DNA of 64,000 nucleotides from Cellvibrionaceae bacterium (lineage in GTDB: Bacteria > Pseudomonadota > Gammaproteobacteria > Pseudomonadales > Cellvibrionaceae): positions 567,465 to 631,464 of the forward strand of contig JANPZW010000013.1 in assembly GCA_024707385.1 (NCBI GenBank), written 5' to 3'. Made by a program: the position numbers and the translations under genes. Below are positions 37,901 through 45,210 of this stretch, piece by piece (positions within the stretch are counted from its first letter, which is position 1; every line of letters begins with the position of its first letter). The notes beneath the pieces are model-generated. The model saw only the letters and a program-made list of their open reading frames with translations. It ran no database searches and had not been told where the DNA came from.

Positions 37901-40900
37901 CCAGCGCACTGGTGTTTTGCACTGCGTAACCCAGCCCACCCGATATGTTCAATACCAGAGTGTCAAACGTGCTGGTCAGATTGCCTATGGCATTGCGCAG
38001 GGTGATATCCGCGTCCTGGGCAACCAGACTAACCGCGTTGTTGCTATCGACGATCGTGTTGGCTGCGATGGTGAGGTCCCGCCCATTCAGATCCAGACCG
38101 GCAACAGGAATGACCAAGTTGCCGTTATCCAGCAGAAAAGTGGCAGAACCAGTAACGGCGGGGGCGGACTGGGCCAGCGTAAGATTGCCCGCCGTAACGC
38201 CGATGTTGAGGTTTCCGGCAACTGCAGCCTGGGTCAAAGTCAGTGCTTGACCACTCTGGATAAAGGCTCCTCCATTACCGGTATTCAGACTCAAACTCCC
38301 GAGCGAGGTCTCCAATCTATCGCTCAGCGTGCCGATAAAAGTGCCCGCGGTTAACACCGCGCTGGTGCCGGACAGGTTGGCTGTTGCGCCATTCGCATCC
38401 GTTATAGAACCGCCAGCCGCTACGGTAATCGCGCCACCCGTTAGGGCCCCCAACGCCACACTGCCACCAGTGGCAGTGATATTAATCGCACCGGCACCAG
38501 CGTTGATCGCGCCATTAGTGCCGAAGGTGACGTTTTGCGGCGCGGTCAGAGTAATACCGGAACCATCGGTATCCAGAATGCTGGCATTGACCAGCAAATT
38601 CCGCCCGGCGCCCAGCGTCAAAGACCCGGCTTTGTTACTCAAATCCAGATTCGTCCCAACGGTCAAATCACTGCCAACCCCGGAGCTGATGCTGATTGCA
38701 CCGGCCAATGGATCTATCGCGCCCAGGGTAATGGCGTTGGCATCGACCACAGTAATGGTGTTGCTGAACCCATTGGTGACGCTGATGGAATCCACTGTGG
38801 AATTGATCAGCAGATTCCCACCTGCGGCATTGGTATTGACCGTCAGAGCGGTAGCGCCCAACGTCAAGGTGCGGCCGGGATTTCCCGGGTCGGAATTATT
38901 GGCTGCAACTATATCCGGCGCGAGCAGCGTCAAAGCTCCCGGCGTGATGAGCCCCTCCTGAGGTAAGGACACCAGGAGCTCGGACGACAATTGAATTGCA
39001 GTGCCACTCAGGACGGAGGCATTGGTCACACTGAGCGTGCGAGGAGTATGCACGCCAGCAGTGCCGGCGGCGGTCAAACGGTTGACGACCACCGCGCCGG
39101 GGTTGCCCACATCCTCTGCCCCGACGTACAAACCGACGTTACCGTTGCTACTTGATGCCTCCAACACGTTGACGTGTAGCGCCAGCTGGTCGATGTCATC
39201 ACGCGCTTGCAGCACAACGCCGCCCGTGAAGTTAAGGGTCATCACATCCCACAATCTGTTGCCACCGCTAGTAATGCCACCTGCGAGAGTACGCACCCGG
39301 ATCGCATCCGCCGCAGCCGATGAAGAGGCCAGACCTGTGATTACAGCATTGCCCGTTTGCACCGTGATATCGATCTTGCCAGCGCCGGCATTAAGGACCC
39401 CGGTGCCCGACGTTGCCGTACCGTCCACCATACGGAATCCCGCAGCAGCGGTGGCGGTAAAGTTAAGGCCATCAACAGTCCCTGGAGCGGAATCCCATAT
39501 GCCTCCATTGGCGGTAAAAATAATCTCATTGTCTGCCACCAACGTCAGCGAGCGAGTGGCACCCAGGTTGTTGATATCCAGTACGGTGTCGACTGTGATG
39601 TTGCCGAGCCCGCCAGCGGCAGAAGCCGTGTCGATACGCACATTAGTGTTATTGACGAGGGCATTGCGCAGGGTCGTCACGTTGATCAGCGCGGTATTGG
39701 CCGCACTATTGGGGAACCAGTTGGATGGATTGCTGTTGGTAAAGTCGGAGTTGCTGTCAAAGGCGTTGGTGATGGTGATGTCGGTGGGATCGATGTACCA
39801 AAGCCCCGCCTCACCATTGCTTGCCCCCGCATCCACTGCTCCGTTGATGCTGATAAATTCCCGACCGGACACCTCGACAAAACCACCGTCGCCCCCCGCA
39901 TCCCCTCCCCGGGCGTTGATAGATGCCTCATCGGTAAACCACGTGGCCTTTTCCGCAATGACAACCACATCACCCGCGTCACCGTTCTGGTCGGCACTGG
40001 CGTCGATGGTGCTGCCGGAGTGCATGGCGATGGAATGAGAGGCGAGCAGCTCTATATCGCCGCCATCGCCGGCACCGGTTGCGGTGGTGGTTATGCTGCC
40101 GGATTGATTAATGGAGTCCGCGACTATGGAGATGGTACCGCCGTCGCCCCGCACCGCAGATGCGTCCAAGCTGCCGCTGTTGACCACGCCTGTGGCAGCC
40201 AGCAGACGGATCTCCCCGCCTTCACCGGACGCCCGCGCGGCGCGCACCAGACCGGAATTGTTGATGGCCGAGTCATAGACATTGCCCCGACCGGAGCCGT
40301 CCAGCACCAGGGCGACTTCGCCCGCACGCAAAGTGCCTTCATTGGTGACACGCCCGACCAAGCCGGGATCGTCCACTAGGATTGGAATTTCACTGCCGGC
40401 GGTATGCAGCAGCGCCTGGCGGCCGCTGCGCAGAAGAATCTCTCCATCCGGCACCTGGATATCGCCGCTGTTAACCACCTCAGGCGCCAGCAGGACCACG
40501 CGGTCCTGCGCCGTGATAGACCCTCGGTTCTCGATGCGCCCCTCCGCACCGCCGCTAAAAGCGTCGCGCCCGGCGAGAAAGTCCTGGTCGGTTATATCCA
40601 AAGTGGTGACCACCAGACCGCCGACATTGAGCTCCGCACCATTGCCGAACACCACGCCGTTGGGGTTGATCAGATAGACCTGGCCGTTGGCGTTGAGGGC
40701 GCCGTGAATTTCAGACAGGCGGTCGCCCAGCACGCGATTGAGTGCCACGGCGTCACTGCCGGGCTGCTGGAAGTTGACGGTCTGACCGCTGCCGATATCA
40801 AAACTTTGGAAATTGAGGATGGCGCGCTGACTGCTCTGCAGCACCTGCATGGTATCGCCGCTGACTTCGATGGTGGCGTCGCCGGCGGCCACAACTCCGC

Positions 40901-41027
40901 CTTGCGGCAGGGCGTAAACCGGCCCCGACAACGCCAGCAGAATTGCCGCGGAAAGCCGGTTGGGTGTCAGGCATCCACTGCCAGTTCGCTTACTGCCACC
41001 GAATCTCAAAGAGGATCTGATCATCAC
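28956..41027 (-). CDS. Giant filamentous-haemagglutinin-like adhesin, two-partner secretion TpsA
   Basis: 4,023 residues. A Sec signal (ending LSGPVYA, about residue 39) is followed by the TPS secretion domain: TMQVLQSSQRAILNFQSF, then NPNGV (121-125) and FGNGAELNVGGLVV. The body is a beta-helix of short strands ending in D/N-G turns. From about 1300 to 3400 it becomes near-identical 135-residue repeats (see repeat entry). The C-terminus has two cysteines 10 residues apart (3986 and 3997), as in HMW1-type adhesins that stay tethered to their transporter. It would be exported by the overlapping tpsB product and act in surface or biofilm attachment. The start is GTG at 41027 or ATG at 41024, just after GGTGGAAGG; the overlap with tpsB is about 35 bases. 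The whole 12-kb frame is intact. Confidence 0.92.
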   Translation of the reverse strand: MMIRSSLRFGGSKRTGSGCLTPNRLSAAILLALSGPVYALPQGGVVAAGDATIEVSGDTMQVLQSSQRAILNFQSFDIGSGQTVNFQQPGSDAVALNRVLGDRLSEIHGALNANGQVYLINPNGVVFGNGAELNVGGLVVTTLDITDQDFLAGRDAFSGGAEGRIENRGSITAQDRVVLLAPEVVNSGDIQVPDGEILLRSGRQALLHTAGSEIPILVDDPGLVGRVTNEGTLRAGEVALVLDGSGRGNVYDSAINNSGLVRAARASGEGGEIRLLAATGVVNSGSLDASAVRGDGGTISIVADSINQSGSITTTATGAGDGGDIELLASHSIAMHSGSTIDASADQNGDAGDVVVIAEKATWFTDEASINARGGDAGGDGGFVEVSGREFISINGAVDAGASNGEAGLWYIDPTDITITNAFDSNSDFTNSNPSNWFPNSAANTALINVTTLRNALVNNTNVRIDTASAAGGLGNITVDTVLDINNLGATRSLTLVADNEIIFTANGGIWDSAPGTVDGLNFTATAAAGFRMVDGTATSGTGVLNAGAGKIDITVQTGNAVITGLASSSAAADAIRVRTLAGGITSGGNRLWDVMTLNFTGGVVLQARDDIDQLALHVNVLEASSSNGNVGLYVGAEDVGNPGAVVVNRLTAAGTAGVHTPRTLSVTNASVLSGTAIQLSSELLVSLPQEGLITPGALTLLAPDIVAANNSDPGNPGRTLTLGATALTVNTNAAGGNLLINSTVDSISVTNGFSNTITVVDANAITLGAIDPLAGAISISSGVGSDLTVGTNLDLSNKAGSLTLGAGRNLLVNASILDTDGSGITLTAPQNVTFGTNGAINAGAGAINITATGGSVALGALTGGAITVAAGGSITDANGATANLSGTSAVLTAGTFIGTLSDRLETSLGSLSLNTGNGGAFIQSGQALTLTQAAVAGNLNIGVTAGNLTLAQSAPAVTGSATFLLDNGNLVIPVAGLDLNGRDLTIAANTIVDSNNAVSLVAQDADITLRNAIGNLTSTFDTLVLNISGGLGYAVQNTSALVLRELSSNQDVAVSASTLEVQDIVLGGDNITLNFEATTTLTQTGSLTSSAGADNVALEFISGTGMSINGNLRDANSAAGAHYFDFTAGTNFTMASNAQVAAWGGGIVIEALNGNVAFTGLSSTSSATNAIQLSANLGAISSANAALRDIDVANGGFVAHARDSITDLMVESSYFDAISTAGDVSLQEATSTSALRLQAFGTADISAQNDLSLAEATVFSVENLVVDVGDDFVIADTGLVVSGDLTIAADNLRDSNANVSLQAVNANITLNGAGTQNRTWTTAFDQLVLDIAGTGDLTLNDTNALELTSISTAGNVAITTSDGNLSVGAATLGGSGIFTATDGDVTLVAAPAVTGNLSLITVGSGNVVLPNTGLTVGGNLTVNADELHDSDADLTMAAASASITLRNVGNQARIWSTSFDQLVLSLAGTGDITLTDTDALTLTSVATGGNASFTTSDGNLTFVAGTIGGNAAFTATDGDIALTNSPTITGNLSLTTVNTGDVILPNAGLTVGGNLTVAADDLRDSDADLILAAANANITLRDAAAQARTWNTSFDQLILSLAGNGAFSLTDTDALTLTSVTTGGNASFITSDGNLTLVAGSIGGNAAFTATDGDVTLTNAPTITGNLSLITVGSGDVILPNAGLTVGGNLTVDADDLRDSDVDLILAAANANITLRDTAAQARTWSTSFDQLILSLAGPGAFSLTDTDALTLTSVTTGGNASFTTSDGNLTLVAGSIGGNAAFTATDGDLTLTNSPTITGDLSLITVNSGDVMLPNAGLTVGGSLTIDADDLSDSDANLTLAATNATITLRNADTLARTWNTSFDQLILSLAGTGAFSLTDTDALTLTSVTTGGNASFTSSDGNLTLVAGTIGGNAAFTATDGDVTLTNAPTITGNLSLTTVGSGDVVLPNAALSVGGNLTVAADDLRDSDANLTLAATNATITLRNADTQARTWNTNFDQLALSLAGTGDFSLTNADALTLTSAAAGGNASFTATDGDLTVGTSAIAGNASFTAANGGITFGAGTIGGNASFTATGSDLVLTAAPTITGNLSLTTVGSGNVLLPAAGISIGGNLTVDADDLRDGDTNLTLAAANANITLRDASAQARTWTTSFDQLVLSLTGPGAFSLIDADALTLTSVTAGGNASFATSTGNLTLVAGTIGGNAAFTATDGDVTLTNAPTISGDLSLITVGSGDVILPNAGLSVGGNLTVDADDLRDSDANLTLAATNATITLRDAGIQARTWTTTFDQLVLSLAGTGDFTLTNADSLLASVTTGGNASISTLNGVLTLNGGSIGGDAAFSATDGDLVLTDAPSVTGDLSLTTVGSGDVILPNAGLSVGGNLAVDADDLRDSDANLTLAATNATITLRDAGTQARTWTTSFDQLVLDVAGTGDLTLNNSTALNLTSVTTGGNTSVATLAGDLTVGTGSIGGNANFTAANGLAVTSLNAGGDANLTASNGGLTFGVGTIGGDGTFTATDGDVTLTNAPTVTGDLSLTTIGSGDVVLPNAGLTVGGDLTVDANDLRDSDADLTLAATNATITLRDAGTQARTWTTSFDQLVLDVAGTGDLALNNSTALGLTSITTGGNTSVATLAGDLTVGTGAIGGNANFTAANGLAVTSLNTGGDANLTASNGGLTFGAGSVDGNARFTAANGLTVTSLNAGGDADLTASNGDLTFGAGTIGGDGTFTATDGDVTLTNAPTVTGDLNLTTIGSGDVILPNAGLTIGGDLTVDADDLRDSDANLTLAATNATITLRDAGTQVRTWTTTFDQLVLDVAGTGDFALNNSTALGLTSITTGGNTNVTTQAGDLTVGTGAIGGNASFTAASGLVVTSLNAVGDADLTASNGGITFGAGTIGGDGIFTATDGDVTLTNAPTVTGDLSLTTVGSGDVILPNAGLTIGGDLTVDADDLRDSDANLTLAATNATFTLRDASTQARTWTTSFDQLVLDVAGTGDFALNNSTVLNLTSVTTGGNTNVTTQAGDLTVGTGSVGGNARFTAANGLTVTSLNAGGNADLTASNGGLTFGAGTIGGDGTFTATDGDVTLTNAPTVTGDLSLTTIGSGDVVLPNAGLTVGGDLTVDADDLRDSDADLTLAATNATITLRNVDTQARTWNTSFDQLVLSLAGTGDFNLTNTDSLLASVTTGGNASISTDNGALTLNGGSIGGDAAFSASDGDITLINAPSVTGDLSLTTIGSGDVILPNAGLTVGGNLMVDADDLRDSDSNLTLAATNANITLRDAGAQARTWNTSFDQLVLSIAGTGDFSLTDTDALTLTAVTTGGNASFSATNADLVLVAAPVVAGELSLSTLGNGDLILPEAGLLHSGDLRLEADDLVGAAGVILGAADADITLRGGALAQSWATRFDSLALTIAGAGDFALTDSNGLTLTAVNTGGNASFSTTNADLVLATGTVRAGALALETVDSGDVVIADAGLAYNGALTVTADRLRDSNADIILSATDLTASLREHDQAAVWDTTLQRLDLATVGGGALRLNNTGALIIDGLNSDGAVVASTTGNLQLGTLVGAGDMAFSSGDDLILLNSVYNVGGRLSLTATDELRLASAGLSADNMTLTAARLTAAGGAALMLAGNAADLTLTGNQALALSTRLSQLGLTYNGGSLSLNNDRNLALTRFSVPNVANVGLSVSGTLTLPASGLHASQRLTVDAVDMQDGDRNMSFSAAELAVRLSGASGNHVWNVDADSLDVLMRGQANLHVNANNGLVLEDLNNDAQAVSLENGNFSLNLASGDLTLAGSVSAADLTADGVRAGVIDLEVAQGSVLTRGAASLTSTNLVDQAGSGDGIRIRLTDPSAAGRSITLGDTDGSAVTLRAVGGDILLDSRAAIAPSLARRQVIQNTGATIDAYNSPGDSLTGRILINGEVALAQPGQLVRAGRTLAIVTDMAPQVPGNVLDELDDLDGSTDIIRDPDKSGPKAAAQFEQVFGICDELDRKNRHRCRVDDALKSFLSHWLVGGEMPPKSEMR
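30901..37154 (-). repeat. Long tandem repeats in the adhesin gene, 405-bp unit with optional 117-bp modules
   Basis: A landmark coding for DDLRDSD (plus strand GCGCAGATCGTCC) recurs near 30905, 31250, 31652, 32174, 32696, 33335, 33857, 34259, 34664, 35129, 35534, 35939, 36344, 36749 and 37154. Spacings are 345, 402, 522, 522, 639, 522, 402, 405, 465 and then five of 405 bases, all multiples of three. The longer units carry one or two additional roughly 39-residue modules (GNASFTAANGL, TSLNAGGDANLTASNGG). Identity between units is high, so copy number may vary between strains or be mis-assembled. Confidence 0.85.
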
Positions 41028-42582
41028 CTTCCACCTTTACACCATCGAATTTGCCATCCAGGCCTTTGGCGCTCACCACCTGAGCATTGAACCGCCCTCC
41101 CCAACCGAATGACAGGCCGAAGCCAACGCCACTCAACTCACCATCGCGCTTGTCACCCAGGATCGTCTCCTTGCGACCATTGGCGTACTCAGCAAATACA
41201 AATGGCTCCAGCCGCCAGCGGGCGTTCTCCGCTTGCAATAAATTGGGCAGGCGCCATTCCAGAGCGGCCAGCACGGCGCTGTCCGCGTTGAACACACCCG
41301 GCGCAAAGCCGCGCACACCGTAGGCGCCGGAGAGCCCGAGCCCTTCGATACTGGGCAACACATCCGGGGTGTACTGGCCGCGCGTATTGAGCTGCCAGAT
41401 ATTCCGCAAGCGCCCGCGCCCTACGCCTTTAGCCATCAAGGCGCTGAAATCCACTTTATTGAAGTCGCCATCGGGCTGGCCGTCCACCTGATATTCGCCG
41501 TAGCTGTATTCCAGCAGGGTCTGGAACACCGCGCCGCGGCGGGAGGATTGCAAAACCTTGCTCCACTGCAGCGATATCGCCTGACTGTGCTCATCCGCGA
41601 CGGTGACGCTATCCGCTTCAATGTTGTTGCGCTTGTCGTAGAGCCCCAACCGCCAGGTACCGCGTTTGTCCGGATGGTGGCTGGAGAAATAACTGATGCC
41701 CGTGCGCACAGTGCTGGCATCGCCTTTCAATCCCAAAGCGGCAAAACGGTCGCCCACTTCGAACTGGTTGTTGCTGGCGCTGATGTCCCAGAGGTAATCC
41801 AGGTGGCCGAACGGCAATTGGTAGCTCAGGCTGCCATAGGTGTTGGCGACATCGTCCACCGCGTAGAGCACGGCCAGGGACAGGCGGTCGTGGTGGCCGG
41901 TGAGCTGGTGTTCGGAATACTGCGCAATCAAACGGTGCTCGCCGCTGGCGGGGCTGCCGTAATTGTCCGCCTTCACGCCGAAGGTGCGTTTGACATCCGC
42001 ATCAATACGCAAATTGAGCAGGGCTTCGCCGCTGTTTTTGCCGCGCGAATAAAACGCAAAAACCCTGAAGCCGCTCTGCGCCTTCAGGGCCTGTACCGTG
42101 TCCTCGATTGCCGGGCCGAAGAGTATTTTCCCCACATGTTTTTTAAACGGGGCGTCAAAGCGGCGATCCGGCCAGCGGGTGTTATTGATGACATGAACTC
42201 CGCTGAGCGTGCCCTCCTTGACCCGCATTTCCACCACCCCGCCTTCTACCCTCTGCGGCGGCAGGTAAACCGTATGGAAAACATAGCCCCGGTTGCGCAA
42301 AAACAGGGTGAGCGCATCCGCCACCTGATGCAGTTCGTCCACCGACATGGTCTCGACAAAACGCGCCCGCTCCAAGGCCAGACGCTGTTTGATTTCCGCC
42401 ACATCCAAAGCTTGGGCATTCGCCTGGTCGATTCCCGAAAGGGTGAATGCAGAAACCCGCAGGCGCATTTCATCCTGTACCGGATTCAGACTCTGCGCCT
42501 GCGCCCCACTCCAAAAGAGCAGCGCCGACAGCGACACCAGCAGTCGTATGAGTAAACCGTTAATCCAAACTTGCATGGGCAT
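40990..42582 (-). CDS. Two-partner secretion transporter TpsB (ShlB/FhaC family)
   Basis: About 530 residues. Signal peptide ends SGAQAQ. POTRA-type segments follow (FTLSGIDQANAQALDVAEI, RGYVFHTVYLPPQRVEGGVVEMRVKEG), then a 16-strand barrel. The barrel contains the conserved loop-6 motif AYGVRGF and the final strand LFEIRWQ. It is an Omp85-superfamily pore that exports the adjoining TpsA across the outer membrane. The start MPMQVWING (42582) is preferred to an upstream frame start because it yields a compact signal peptide; MQVWING at 42576 is possible. Its last 35-38 bases overlap tpsA. Confidence 0.9.
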   Translation of the reverse strand: MPMQVWINGLLIRLLVSLSALLFWSGAQAQSLNPVQDEMRLRVSAFTLSGIDQANAQALDVAEIKQRLALERARFVETMSVDELHQVADALTLFLRNRGYVFHTVYLPPQRVEGGVVEMRVKEGTLSGVHVINNTRWPDRRFDAPFKKHVGKILFGPAIEDTVQALKAQSGFRVFAFYSRGKNSGEALLNLRIDADVKRTFGVKADNYGSPASGEHRLIAQYSEHQLTGHHDRLSLAVLYAVDDVANTYGSLSYQLPFGHLDYLWDISASNNQFEVGDRFAALGLKGDASTVRTGISYFSSHHPDKRGTWRLGLYDKRNNIEADSVTVADEHSQAISLQWSKVLQSSRRGAVFQTLLEYSYGEYQVDGQPDGDFNKVDFSALMAKGVGRGRLRNIWQLNTRGQYTPDVLPSIEGLGLSGAYGVRGFAPGVFNADSAVLAALEWRLPNLLQAENARWRLEPFVFAEYANGRKETILGDKRDGELSGVGFGLSFGWGGRFNAQVVSAKGLDGKFDGVKVEGDDQILFEIRWQ

Positions 42583-42966
42583 ATTTTTTATTGGTATTCG
42601 GATGACGTTAAAGGCGGCCCGGTCCGGCCTCATTAACGATTTGATGGTTGAAACCTCTCAGGTTTCGGCGGCCCCGGAATATTTTTATAAATATAGACCA
42701 CTCCCGCTTCCCAGCAGGTTGTTCCGGCGATATAGGCATTATTTGATGCCAGCCGAGGGAAATGTACGGCGAAAATCCGTCGCGGCAATGCAGCATAAAC
42801 GTGCGGCGGCAGCATAAGTCAAAACCCTGCCGGCACCAAGCCCGCCCCGCTTATATAACACAGCAGAAAGTTGCCAAGGGGCGGACGCTCCTCCATCCTT
42901 TATGCATATCAGCGCAGGTGACAGGGTGCACCAGCTATTTCCATGAACAATGAGTTCTCTTAGCGC
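42583..42966. promoter_or_regulatory. Divergent regulatory region between tpsB and the REC-GGDEF gene
   Basis: About 380 bases with no convincing gene. An AT-rich partly palindromic stretch, AATATTTTTATAAATAT (about 42679-42695), stands out in GC-rich DNA and is a likely promoter or operator site. Shared control of adhesin and cyclase genes from this gap is plausible. Confidence 0.45.
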
Positions 42967-44061
42967 ATGAAAGTACTTATCGTCGACGATCACGGACTTT
43001 TTCGCCACGGGCTGGAAATGCTCCTGTCCGGCCAGCATATTTTCCGTGAGATCCTGCACGCCGCTACGGGTCAGGAGGCGCTTACGCTGCAGGCTCAACA
43101 CCCGGATATCGACCTGGTACTGCTGGATTACAACCTGGGCGCGGACCACGGCTTGGATGTGCTGCTGAAACTCAAACAGCGCGATCCCGCACTGCCCATC
43201 GCCATGGTGTCCGGGCGCGACGATCCCCAGGTGATTCTCAGTGCCCTGGGCAGCGGCGCCAGCGGCTTCATTCAGAAAAACCTGGAGCCGGACGACATCA
43301 TTTCCGCCATTCAGCTGGTACTGGACGGCGGCATCTACGTTCCGCCCACCATGCTGGAAGACACGCGTAACGCAGTCCCGGCGGAGCATCAACTCAGCCG
43401 GCAGAAACAATTGCAGCACCTGACCGAAATCGCCCGGCGGGTCATCCGCGAGAAAAACCTGGATGTGCGCGAGCAGGCGGATATCGAGAATGAAATGACC
43501 TCGGCCCTGAATCGCCTGGTGCTGGAGCTGCAACAGGATCGCACCCGCCTCGAAGTGCTCGCCTTCCAGGACGACCTCACCGGGGTGGCGAACCGGCGCC
43601 TGTTTCTCGAACGCCTGGAGCAGGCCCTGCGCAATACGCGACGCAATAAATCCCAGATGGCGCTGGTGTATCTGGACCTGGATTTCTTCAAACAGATCAA
43701 CGACAGCCTCGGCCATCAGGCCGGCGATATTCTGCTGAAGGAAACCGCCCAGCGGCTGATGCGCTCCGTGCGCGAAGTCGACACGGTGGCGCGCCTGGGC
43801 GGCGACGAATTTACCCTGGTCCTGGTGGACATTCAGTCGGAAGAAGGTCTGCACAGCCAGCTCACCCGGTTGCGCAACACCCTGAAAGCACCCGTCACCC
43901 TGGAGGATGGCCAGCAATGCAGCCCCTCCGCCAGTATCGGCGCCGCCATCAGCGATGGCTCTGAAACCGCCGCCGATCTGATGAAACGCGCGGACGAGAG
44001 CCTGTACCAAGTGAAAGAGAGCGGGCGGGATAATTTTGTGGTGGCGCCGGTTAAGGCGTAG
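42967..44061 (+). CDS. Response regulator with GGDEF domain (diguanylate cyclase)
   Basis: 364 residues. N-terminal REC: acidic pair in VLIVDDHG, phospho-acceptor Asp 54 in VLLDYNLG, Lys in GFIQKNLEP. A coiled linker leads to a GGDEF domain: DLTGVANRRLF, DLDFFKQINDSLGHQAGD, the signature GGDEF at 278-282, and RxxD (REVD) five residues before it, the product-inhibition site. All residues for active cyclic-di-GMP synthesis are there. It diverges from the tps adhesin operon whose last gene is a hybrid kinase, so it may be that kinase's output, coupling adhesion to cyclic-di-GMP. The partner link is inferred from position. Confidence 0.9.
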   Translation: MKVLIVDDHGLFRHGLEMLLSGQHIFREILHAATGQEALTLQAQHPDIDLVLLDYNLGADHGLDVLLKLKQRDPALPIAMVSGRDDPQVILSALGSGASGFIQKNLEPDDIISAIQLVLDGGIYVPPTMLEDTRNAVPAEHQLSRQKQLQHLTEIARRVIREKNLDVREQADIENEMTSALNRLVLELQQDRTRLEVLAFQDDLTGVANRRLFLERLEQALRNTRRNKSQMALVYLDLDFFKQINDSLGHQAGDILLKETAQRLMRSVREVDTVARLGGDEFTLVLVDIQSEEGLHSQLTRLRNTLKAPVTLEDGQQCSPSASIGAAISDGSETAADLMKRADESLYQVKESGRDNFVVAPVKA

Positions 44062-44106
44062 GCGGATTAATCCTAACCCCGGTAATTTCTCCGGGCCCTA
44101 AAACAA

Positions 44107-44134
44107 AAAACCCCCGCCTTGCGGCGAGGGTTTT
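44107..44134. terminator. Bidirectional terminator between REC-GGDEF gene and tRNA-Arg
   Basis: AAAACCC-CGCC-TTGC-GGCG-GGGTTTT hairpin with one bulge on each arm, A-run before and T-run after. It lies just beyond both the plus-strand gene end and the 3' end of the minus-strand tRNA. Confidence 0.85.
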
Positions 44135-44139
44135 GTGTT

Positions 44140-44216
44140 TGGCGCACCCGGAGAGACTCGAACTCCCGACCAAGTGGTTCGAAGCCACCTACTCTATCCA
44201 ACTGAGCTACGGGTGC
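44140..44216 (-). tRNA. tRNA-Arg (anticodon TCG)
   Basis: A complete 77-base cloverleaf on the minus strand. Acceptor arms GCACCCG/CGGGTGC, D-arm GTAGCTCAGTTGGATAGAGTA, anticodon loop CTTCGAA reading TCG, TPsiC arm with GTTCGAGTC, and an encoded CCA end. It decodes CGA. Downstream is a shared terminator. Confidence 0.95.
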
Positions 44217-44369
44217 ATGGTCGTTTCAGCTGGGCTGAAAGAGGCGCACATAATATCAGGCGCGGGGATTATGGCAAGTGCGGAAATAGGCGGCGCTTAC
44301 CCCGATAGTCAATCCGAATACATCAGCCGTAGCTCGCTTGAAAAATACTCAATGCGGCGGTCGGCCAAC

Positions 44370-45059
44370 CTACCAATCCACTCCGTCCACCAGCGTCAGG
44401 TACGTGTCCCGGTCAAATAAAATACTGACGAATTCGGCATACGAAGGCGTAAGGAAAAACAGTCCTATTACGGCGACGGCCATGATGGCGGAAGTGGTCA
44501 TATTGCCGTAATCGAATAATTTGAAAGCGCTGCCGAATGAGCGTTTGATGGCCACGTTCATAAAATCCACGCCGAAGATTTCATCCAGCAAAAGATGCAC
44601 GCAATAACCAAACCCCAGAAATAAAGCCAGAAACCAGCTCGTGGTACCGCTCGCGCCTAAAAAAGCAGCGCCAGTGGCGGCAATGAACATAAACAGAAAA
44701 CACGCGAGCACCGAATGAAAAATGCCTCGATGGACCGTGAACTTGGCAAAAATAAGGCGCACGCCAAATTGCACCAATAAAAATACCAGCGCGCAGGCAC
44801 CCCACACCCAGGCCAATGGCCAGATCTCGATCCACGCCACCGCAGTAAACCCGCAGGCAATTACGCTGAAGGCGCCAAACAGAATCCCGAGGCTGTGGGA
44901 ATTATCCGAGTCTATGTCGGGCAGCAAACCGCCCAAAGTGCCCATAATCCAGCACAAAAAAGCTTCGCCGGCCGTCAAGTGTCCGCTGCTGTAAAACAGC
45001 GAGGCGGCCAAGCCGCCGCCGACACTCGCAACCTGTAAATGCGTTTTGAAATTCGCCAT
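44370..45059 (-). CDS. ydjM: YdjM-like inner-membrane metal-dependent hydrolase (DUF457)
   Basis: 229 residues with about five or six membrane helices. Metal-binding-type motifs are GGLLPDIDSDNS near the start, TVHRGIFHSVLAC in the middle and HLLLDEIFGVDF. This His/Asp pattern is typical of the YdjM/LexA-regulated inner-membrane hydrolase family. The E. coli member is SOS-controlled; no LexA box was found here. The cellular substrate is unknown. Confidence 0.85.
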   Translation of the reverse strand: MANFKTHLQVASVGGGLAASLFYSSGHLTAGEAFLCWIMGTLGGLLPDIDSDNSHSLGILFGAFSVIACGFTAVAWIEIWPLAWVWGACALVFLLVQFGVRLIFAKFTVHRGIFHSVLACFLFMFIAATGAAFLGASGTTSWFLALFLGFGYCVHLLLDEIFGVDFMNVAIKRSFGSAFKLFDYGNMTTSAIMAVAVIGLFFLTPSYAEFVSILFDRDTYLTLVDGVDW

Positions 45060-45210
45060 ACTGCCGTCCCTTGGGGTACGAAGGACGGCATTTTAGCGGC
45101 GACCTTGGCTCTATAAAAGAGCACCCGAATAAAGGCCGTCGATTGCGCAAACGGCGGCGACTACTGAACGATTTTCGCGCAACCTCATTAACAGAAGCTT
45201 GAGATTTACG

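Noticed and set aside
29043..41090. Series of long plus-strand open frames opposite the adhesin gene, up to 440 residues
   Set aside because: They repeat with the adhesin repeat unit, have no protein-like features and arise because the minus-strand codons rarely produce antisense stops.
44140..44216. tRNA-Arg as the insertion site of a genomic island
   Set aside because: No integrase and no duplicated tRNA 3' end nearby; flanking genes look like core genes.
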